DNA of 64,000 nt from CALOCV01 sp942491955 (GTDB lineage Bacteria > Chlamydiota > Chlamydiia > Chlamydiales > CALOCV01). Under the pieces are notes generated by a model. The model was not told the origin of the DNA, did no database searches, and worked only from the letters and a program-made list of their open reading frames with translations. A program made the translations under genes and the position numbers. This document shows, in pieces, positions 58,213 to 64,000 of this stretch (the first letter of the stretch is position 1; every line of letters starts with the position of its first letter). Where the stretch lies: the NCBI GenBank assembly GCA_942491955.1, contig CALOCV010000015.1:62001-126000 (forward strand), given 5' to 3'.

Positions 58213-59370
58213 TTTAACTGCCGATTTTGGTGTCGATATCCATCTTGATCGCATATATCGCATGATGGATTCACTTATCGAAAAGCAAGATGAGTTCCAA
58301 AAAAGAATTTTCAAGTCTACTCAATCTCTTTGCTTCGAAAAATCAACATGACATTTTTTGATGTCACAACGCTTTACTTTGAAAGCACAGAAGAAGATGA
58401 GCTTCGTAAATTTGGTCATTCGAAAGATCAAAAATTTCACTCAGTTCAAGTTGTTATGGCGTTAGCTACGACTCAAGATGGCCTTCCAATAGGGTACCAA
58501 GCATTTCCTGGAAATACTGCTGAGGTTTCTACACTACTAAAATGTCTAGAGAACTGGAAAAAAATCTTCCGATAGGAGATGTGACGATCATTGCAGACAG
58601 AGCCATGATGAGTGTGAAAAATTTACAGGAGTTAGAGAAAGCAAACATAAAATATGTAATCGCCGCGAAGCTGAAAAAACTTCCTAAGGAGGTTAGGGAA
58701 GAGATTCTTAAGGGTGATGGAGTAAATATTTATTTTGATAAGGATAACTACAAACTCCAGCAGCATATCTTACCGAACCAAAGACGTTTAGTTGTAACCC
58801 ATAGTGATAGGAGAGCGAAAAAAGACAAGCTTGATCGAGAAAGGGTTTTGGATAAGATTCAAAAGAAAATAGGTTCAGGAAAGAACATGAAGAAGCTGGT
58901 TTCAAACAGAGGCTACCAGAAGTATCTAAAAGCGGAAGGAGAAGGGAAAAATCTCATTAGATAATGAGAAACTTGCAGAGGAAGAGAAGTGGGACGGACT
59001 GCATGGATTGATCACAAATGATGGCGAATCAGATGCTCTCGAGCTTCTGCAATATTACAGAAGATTGTGGGTGATTGAGGAGTCGTTTAGGATTCAAAAA
59101 ACAGATTTATCGGTAAGACCCATTTATCATTTCAAACCAGAGAGAATAGAAGCTCATCTTCTTCTTTGCTTTCTAGCCTTCACTCTCATTAGGCATGCGG
59201 AGTATCGCATCGAGCTACAAAAAGAAAAAGTTTCGATTCAGGACATGAGAAGGCTCCTTTGGAGGACTCAAGTAAGCATCTTAAAGGATCACAAAACAGA
59301 AAAGTTATACCGTGTGCCGTCAAAGCCGAATCAAAAAACAAAAGATTTACCAAACATTTGGCCTTGTTAG
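58213..59370 (+). pseudogene. IS1634-family transposase, 3' part, multiply frameshifted
   Basis: Continuation of 57064-57487. ILTADFGVDIHLDRIYRMMD, then after a frameshift near 58330 FFDVTTLYFESTEEDELRKF-GHSKDQKFHSVQVVMALA (first catalytic region), another near 58555, GDVTIIADRAMMSVKNLQEL (second Asp), a break near 58950, and LLQYYRRLWVIEESFRIQKT-DLSVRPIYHF (catalytic Glu in the YYRxRWxIEE-type motif). At least three frame breaks make it dead. Confidence 0.85.
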
Positions 59371-59688
59371 AAATGAAAAGATTGAATTAATAAATCAGAG
59401 GGCGTAATGCCCAAAATTCACCTCTTCCTGGGAGAATGGACTAAAATGCGAAGTCGGGATTAACCATAACGTCACAAGATGAGAATGGAAATGTATGCAG
59501 ACATGTGAGAATAAGAAGGAGGGCAGTACACATATGGTGTTTAGAGATGCCTGGGCGAAGGGGATGGGAACCGACCTTTATGGAAGGGACTGATATAGAG
59601 CTTATCGATTTGTTACTTGAAAGCTTTCCATGGGCTCTAGCTCCACGCTAAAATTTAGTGTAACGGACTTTTGGGAAAGAGCACTAGG
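59371..59688. other. unexplained spacer, possible RNA or transposon end
   Basis: No ORF worth reporting. GGGCGTAATGCCC at 59400-59412 is a small hairpin close to the transposase end. The following 230 bases (CGAAGTCGGGATTAACC ... GGGAACCGACCTTTATGG) have a more balanced base composition than the flanks and lack coding periodicity. I looked for a group II intron domain V and found none. Confidence 0.4.
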
Positions 59689-60768
59689 TCAAGAGTCAAA
59701 GGTGTAGGCGTGCTGTTCGATGTATTGGATTTCGAGATCAAGATCGGTGGGGCAAGGTGTATTCGTATAGTTGTTATAAGCATCCATCCAATAGTTGCGG
59801 AAGAATTCTGGAGACATTTCTTTTGTTTCTTCGGGATGAATAACAAGAGGTAAAGAGATTGAAATCAACTGGTCGTTGATCCAAGCCGCTAACTCAAAGG
59901 TTAATGTTATAATCGATTGACTGTTATTAATAATGCGATGTTTTTTATGAAAGAAAGCACGAGAGTATGTAATCAAAGCCTGTCCCGATGTTATTTTGAT
60001 AGCTAAGGGTTTTTCGATTTTATGCGATCCCATGGGATACGCATTAGGGCCTGCGATATGTGGGGGAGTAATGATTTGTTCTGTAGTACAAGCAACCCTA
60101 TTGAAGACGATTCCTGCAGTATCGTTTTGAAGAGTGTAATAGGCTTTGGTGCTATCAAAAGTAAGATCCATCTTTTTTTCAACGATTGTTGTTCCTGTTT
60201 TTTCCTTCCCCGTTAACTGTATGGTTGCCATTTTTCCATAAGGCACATTGGGTAAGAAAAGTGCCTTTGGGAATTCATTTTTTTTGAATGTTTGATGGAA
60301 AAAAATTTGTTTACCTAAAAGGAAATCGATGGAAATTTCGTCAATATTATTTTTTTGATGTTTAGGAAGGATGGTATCGATACGCATTTCAATAAAAGCT
60401 TGTCCATATTTTTCAAATTGCGGTGGTTTGGTTTCATTGACACAAAAATGATGATGAGAAACGGTACTATAAAAAGCCGTTGAGATCTTATCTTCTGTGG
60501 GATTTTCGACATTTATTTTGAAGATATCTTTGCTAGCAATATCACTGGATCCCTTTAGAGCATAAACAAAACACCGCTCTAGAATCGAAGCAATCGGACC
60601 AATTACGGGAATGATTTCTACAGCGCCAATGATCGTGTGGACCGCGCGTTTTTTTCCCGATGTTTTGTTTGCTTGAGAAAAGTGGCGCAAAGCGTATTCT
60701 GAAGCAAATAATGATTGGAAGATTTCCCCTTTAGATAGGTCATAATCATTAAGAGAATAATCGGCCAT
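59689..60768 (-). CDS. hypothetical protein with short hydrophobic hairpin
   Basis: 359 residues. Residues 1-45 polar (MADYSLNDYDLSKGEIFQSL); about 42-72 a hydrophobic pair with a Pro/Gly turn (AVHTIIGAVEIIPVIGPIAS, ILERCFVYAL); the rest soluble, rich in beta-strand-like text (KMATIQLTGKEKTGTTIVEK, PLAIKITSGQALITYSRAFF, ITLTFELAAWINDQLISISL). A helix-PxxGP-helix near the N-terminus is frequent in predicted chlamydial membrane-interacting or secreted proteins. No family recognised. ATG 60768 is preceded by CAGGAG. Confidence 0.7.
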   Translation of the reverse strand: MADYSLNDYDLSKGEIFQSLFASEYALRHFSQANKTSGKKRAVHTIIGAVEIIPVIGPIASILERCFVYALKGSSDIASKDIFKINVENPTEDKISTAFYSTVSHHHFCVNETKPPQFEKYGQAFIEMRIDTILPKHQKNNIDEISIDFLLGKQIFFHQTFKKNEFPKALFLPNVPYGKMATIQLTGKEKTGTTIVEKKMDLTFDSTKAYYTLQNDTAGIVFNRVACTTEQIITPPHIAGPNAYPMGSHKIEKPLAIKITSGQALITYSRAFFHKKHRIINNSQSIITLTFELAAWINDQLISISLPLVIHPEETKEMSPEFFRNYWMDAYNNYTNTPCPTDLDLEIQYIEQHAYTFDS

Positions 60769-60988
60769 GTGATGGACTCCTGAAAGATCTGCATAAAATA
60801 GATATTAGTAACAATTATAATTTTCTGTCAAATAAAGAACTGCGTTGTGTAGGAGCAAAGTAGGAATTTCCGCACCGAAAGCAACATAGAAACTTCCTGG
60901 TATGTCATACGTAAACAGCACAGCAGTCAACGGATAGTTTTGCAAAAGCCTCTTGAGAAAAAGCTCTCGATCCATTAGAAGCATTTTT

Positions 60989-62164
60989 ATGCGTATCATT
61001 GCCATCTTGGTCATCTATCTGCAGGCGTTGATCCAAGGGATTGGATTCACAACGATCCCTGCGGCAGCGAATTTTCTTACCGATCAGCAGGGATTTGCCT
61101 TCACGATTTCGCAATATGGCTCATTATTCATCCCCATGATCGTAGGGGCTGTGATGGCCTCCTTCGTGGGCGGTGTTCTGGCCAAACGGTATACGATCAA
61201 AAACGTTTTGTTAACAGCAGGAGTGTTGAATGTCATCGCCATGTCTCTCATTGCTTTGAGTGAATGGCAGATCGATACACCTTCATTTAGCTACCCTCTC
61301 CTTCTCAATGCAATGGCATTCTTGGGCGCGGGCTTCGGAGCGAACATCACCGCTTTAAATCCCTTTGCCGTTCACTATTTCCCCGATCGTGCGAGCACAG
61401 CTCTAACAGCTCTTCACTCTTTTCTCGGCATAGGAACGGCGATAGGGCCGTTATCACTGAATCTATTTTTCGCATACAACTGGTGGTGGGGAGACCCTTC
61501 TTGGATTGCTCTTGCTTATTTTATTTTGTTGCTTTTGGCATGGGGTTTTTTGCCAAAAAAGGCTCCGATATCCGAGTCACAGGCCGATCCCTCGTCACAA
61601 CATATCTCCCTTCTTTCTCTTTTTGTGGCCATCGCCGTTCTGTATGGGTTTACCGAGACGACGTTTGGCAATTGGGCTACACTATTCTTGCATCAGGAAA
61701 AAGATTTGAGTCAGATCGCTGCCAATGACGCTCTTTCCATTTTCTGGGGAAGTCTAACGATAGGACGGATTATCACGACGTTTCTTACATTAAAAATTCC
61801 TCCGCGTTGGATCTATCGTCTCTTGCCCGTTATCATTCTTGTGAGTCTTGTCGCCATACAAATGATCTTTTCCGTCTCTTCTGCACTCATTGCCTTTGCA
61901 CTAGCCGGTTTGGGATGTTCTGCCTATCTCCCCTTGACGGTGAGTTTTGGTGTGCAGAACTTTCTTAAAAACCCTTCTTTTGCTTCCGGGCTTCTGATTT
62001 CGACCTACATGATCGGCTATGGTCTCTCAGCAGAAGGGATCGGCATTTTTCATCAACTCGGTTTAGTGACGTTGACGAGCATCTATTTTTGGCTTGGCAT
62101 TCCCGTTCTTTGTTTAGCTCTTTTGTGCTATGTGGGGACAATCAAAAAAGGAACCTCTTCATGA
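60989..62164 (+). CDS. MFS transporter
   Basis: 391 residues, about 12 helices. Helix 1 MRIIAILVIYLQALIQGIGF; loop 2-3 motif GGVLAKRYTIKNVLLTAG (degenerate G-x-x-x-D-R-x-G-R-K); helix 4-5 LGAGFGANITALNPFAVHYF and LHSFLGIGTAIGPLSLNLFF resemble the FucP/sugar-porter-like branch. A TTG at 60953 in the same frame is a weaker start than ATG 60989. The stop overlaps the SMP-30 gene start (ATGA), so transporter and lactonase are coupled, which suggests uptake of a sugar acid, lactone or related compound. Confidence 0.88.
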   Translation: MRIIAILVIYLQALIQGIGFTTIPAAANFLTDQQGFAFTISQYGSLFIPMIVGAVMASFVGGVLAKRYTIKNVLLTAGVLNVIAMSLIALSEWQIDTPSFSYPLLLNAMAFLGAGFGANITALNPFAVHYFPDRASTALTALHSFLGIGTAIGPLSLNLFFAYNWWWGDPSWIALAYFILLLLAWGFLPKKAPISESQADPSSQHISLLSLFVAIAVLYGFTETTFGNWATLFLHQEKDLSQIAANDALSIFWGSLTIGRIITTFLTLKIPPRWIYRLLPVIILVSLVAIQMIFSVSSALIAFALAGLGCSAYLPLTVSFGVQNFLKNPSFASGLLISTYMIGYGLSAEGIGIFHQLGLVTLTSIYFWLGIPVLCLALLCYVGTIKKGTSS

Positions 62165-63231
62165 TCCGATATGTTTTATTTTTTTTAGTATTCTCTTCGA
62201 TGGTATGGGGTTACCCCGTTGTCAAAAACCCTCCCTATCCCGTGAAAGAGTCGCCTCAACTCCCTTTAGAAGTCTATGACCCAGCATTTGCAGAGATTTT
62301 GGGAGTGAAACCCGAATTGATCCACCTCGCCGAAGGATTTGGATTCACCGAAGGGCCGGCTTACGTTACAATGGAGGGGAGTGATGAGGGGTATCTCTTC
62401 TTCACCGATCAGATCTATGACAACATCCTCGTCATGCGGTGGCACGGCTTGAATCCATATAATAAGATCACACCGCTCTCTTGGGATACGCCTGTGATCT
62501 ATCGCCACCCATCCAATATCGCCGATGGACAAACGATGGATTTGCAGGGGCGTCTTTTAACGGCTGAGACGACGGGGCGCCGCGTTTCCATCACCGACCT
62601 CGATGGTGAGGTGAAGACCCTTGTCGGTTTTTATGAAGGCAAACCGCTCAACTCTCCTAATGATCTCGTTGTCAAATCGGATGGAACGGTCTGGTTTACC
62701 GATCCGAGTTATGGGTGTCTTCAATTTCCTCAAGAGTGCTACCTGCCTAATAACGTCTATCGCTACGATCCCAAGACCGATGCGTTGACCGTCGTCACAG
62801 GCAACTTAAAGATGCCCAACGGGATTGCTTTCTCTGTCGATGAGAAAATTCTCTACATCATCGACAGTGCAGCCATTCAAGCGCCCCATACCTATTACGA
62901 AAAGTACCCCCACGCCATCTATGCCTTTGATGTGATTGATGGAAAAAAGCTTGAGAATCAGCGCCTCTTTGCTACCGTCTCACCTGGCTTTCCCGATGGG
63001 ATGCGGCTCGATCACCATGGAAACATCTATGTCGGTGCTCTTGATGGAGTTCAGGTCTTCGATCCCCAAGGGAAAATGATTGGGAAAATCTTGATGCCCA
63101 AAGAGACGGCCAATCTCTCTTTTGGTGGGAAGGAAAACAACATCTTGTTCATTTGCTCATCGAACTCGCTGTGGGCCATCAAACTGAATACAAAAGGGGC
63201 AAAACCCGTTCCAATGATTCGTCAAAAGTGA
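62161..63231 (+). CDS. exported SMP-30/gluconolactonase-like protein
   Basis: 356 residues from ATG 62161: signal peptide (MIRYVLFFLVFSSMVWG) then a six-bladed propeller of the SMP-30/LRE type: LAEGFGFTEGPAYV (metal Glu), YLFFTDQIYDNILVM, NIADGQTMDLQGRLLTAETT, GKPLNSPNDLVVKSDGTVWF-TDPSYG (metal Asn), GNLKMPNGIAFSVDEKILYI, PGFPDGMRLDHHGNIYVG (metal Asp). Family members hydrolyse sugar lactones or similar esters with one divalent cation. Periplasmic here. Frame extension upstream to 62089 lies inside the transporter gene. Confidence 0.92.
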   Translation: MIRYVLFFLVFSSMVWGYPVVKNPPYPVKESPQLPLEVYDPAFAEILGVKPELIHLAEGFGFTEGPAYVTMEGSDEGYLFFTDQIYDNILVMRWHGLNPYNKITPLSWDTPVIYRHPSNIADGQTMDLQGRLLTAETTGRRVSITDLDGEVKTLVGFYEGKPLNSPNDLVVKSDGTVWFTDPSYGCLQFPQECYLPNNVYRYDPKTDALTVVTGNLKMPNGIAFSVDEKILYIIDSAAIQAPHTYYEKYPHAIYAFDVIDGKKLENQRLFATVSPGFPDGMRLDHHGNIYVGALDGVQVFDPQGKMIGKILMPKETANLSFGGKENNILFICSSNSLWAIKLNTKGAKPVPMIRQK

Positions 63232-63346
63232 GTTTTCTATGCCACATTGAGGGCCGGGAATGAATTCCTCCTACTTGGCTCGATGAACCCAAAAAAGTCT
63301 TGCAAGCGATCGAAGATTTTTGTATACCAAAAGTAATTCAAAAAAG

Positions 63347-63375
63347 GGGCTGTGTTGCCTAAGGCAACACAGCCC
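63347..63375. terminator. perfect 14-bp hairpin related to an IS5 end
   Basis: GGGCTGTGTTGCCT followed directly by its reverse complement AGGCAACACAGCCC (one extra base at the centre). The half-site equals the terminal repeat of the IS5 derivative at 15758-16101. It could terminate the SMP-30 transcript, or be two IS ends left after excision. It lies only 16 bases before the next gene's ATG. Confidence 0.5.
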
Positions 63376-63390
63376 AAAAAAGGGATAGAT

Positions 63391-63669
63391 ATGTCAGAAA
63401 CGTACCATCAACTGTTGCAAGCCTTTGATAAGGCAATCCAGAAAAAAGCCAAAGGGAAATTTGGCAAGAGTGAAGTAAAAGAGATCTACAAAGTGGCATC
63501 AGAACTCTTTGATGTCGATGTCTTTCTCGACCAGAAACAACTGGAGAAGATTCGCGACAAATGGGTCGAATTGGCAGAAGGGAAATTGGATAAAGCCAGC
63601 GCCATGAAAAAACTTCAAGGAACCAGCCGCGCCGAAGCGATCCAATCCGTTTTGCTCTCTATGCTCTGA
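63391..63669 (+). CDS. small helical protein, function unknown
   Basis: 92 residues from ATG 63391 (MSETYHQLLQAFDKAIQKKA), preceded by AGGGATAG; the frame is open to 63352 but there lies in the hairpin. All-helical and charged, with KGKFGKSEVKEIYKVASELF and LDKASAMKKLQGTSRAEAIQ. No recognised domain. Confidence 0.7.
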   Translation: MSETYHQLLQAFDKAIQKKAKGKFGKSEVKEIYKVASELFDVDVFLDQKQLEKIRDKWVELAEGKLDKASAMKKLQGTSRAEAIQSVLLSML

Positions 63670-63711
63670 TAACGCGAAGAGAGCGAAGTTTCTTACAATC
63701 TCCGTTTATCA

Positions 63712-63757
63712 CCACCACCACTTCACCCCAGGAAACACATTCACAGCGGGAATGGCT
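63712..63757. repeat. dispersed repeat, second copy
   Basis: CACCACTTCACCCCAGGAAA followed by CACATTCACAGCGGGAATGG, also found at 15657-15700. Non-coding, between two small genes. Confidence 0.6.
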
Positions 63758-63833
63758 CGTATAAAAAAGTAGTGATAAAATGCAAAAATTTTTGTACAAT
63801 AGGTCGTTAATCCTTAAAAAAAGTTGGGTAATT

Positions 63834-64000
63834 ATGGAATCTTCACACTACGTAGCCGTTCTCAAATTGGTCAATTGTTATGTGCCGATAGAGGTCAATG
63901 GTAATCAAAAACAATTTCTAGCTAATACTCAAGAAGATCTTAAAGCCACACAGGTTGCAGCACAAAGTTTTGCTGAGCAATGGCGTATTCCCTACAAATC
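63834..64000 (+). CDS. start of a hypothetical protein (3' end outside window)
   Basis: Open from ATG 63834 to the edge: MESSHYVAVLKLVNCYVPIE and EDLKATQVAAQSFAEQWRIP. TTGGGTAATT precedes the ATG without a strong ribosome-binding site. Too short to identify. Confidence 0.5.
   Translation, partial: MESSHYVAVLKLVNCYVPIEVNGNQKQFLANTQEDLKATQVAAQSFAEQWRIPYK

Noticed and set aside
59371..59640. Group II intron
   Set aside because: No domain V hairpin, no reverse transcriptase ORF and no clear 5' GUGYG were found.

Overview
The window comes from an amoeba-associated, chlamydia-like bacterium (order Parachlamydiales; genus not resolved). This rests on the combination seen: a 630-residue long-form IspG, LL-diaminopimelate aminotransferase beside a K+-independent H+-pyrophosphatase, a TtcA-type PP-loop protein, a bilobed-hydrophobic Inc-like protein, a eukaryote-like receptor kinase, a 2771-residue DUF3638-type protein, and intergenic space full of short palindromic elements and broken insertion sequences. 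The species was assigned from gene content only; no search was run.

Layout. 1-11132 is mostly housekeeping: a KefB/C-type antiporter (cut by the window edge), miaA, a coiled-coil protein, the cluster cfa(broken)-nadD-rsfS-fabF, and ispG on the other strand. 11211-17835 carries probable host-interaction genes: a 1429-residue receptor-like Ser/Thr kinase with a tyrosine-motif tail, a secreted protein with an internal duplication, and an Inc-like protein with an Arg/Gly-rich tail. 17960-30149 is again core: queG-yitT, tRNA-Asp, tRNA-Val, hppA-dapL-porin-like protein, a broken Na+/solute symporter, ttcA, a SEC-C protein, tRNA-Thr and tRNA-Tyr.

30097-40126 is a roughly 10 kb genomic island bounded by the 3' half of tRNA-Tyr. 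A decayed third copy of the boundary near 35886-36140 shows that two elements integrated in tandem. The first carries IS5-type sequences, a possible peptidoglycan-active protein with a neighbouring lipoprotein, three tiny secreted GGN/GGH-repeat proteins, and an MccF/LdcA-type peptidase. The second carries an orphan CobB, a secreted nitrilase-fold amidase, and a two-lobed aspartic-protease-like protein.

40131-44362 holds broken cassettes, a RhuM protein, an AbrB-type antitoxin, OsmC and a periplasmic carbonic anhydrase. 44731-56807 holds the giant SF2-like protein and a formylglycine-generating enzyme / sulfatase / HAD phosphatase operon. 56830-59370 is a graveyard of nested transposons. The window ends with a hypothetical protein, an MFS transporter overlapping an exported SMP-30-type lactonase, and two small genes.

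The clearest new signal is a family of non-coding elements ending in TACC...GGTA that duplicate a 3-bp TTA/TAA target. One copy splits a gene exactly, one is itself split by a second element with a 22-bp duplication, and two sit on TAA stop codons that the duplication preserves. Several frameshifts fall in homopolymer runs, so assembly error has to be excluded before calling those genes dead.
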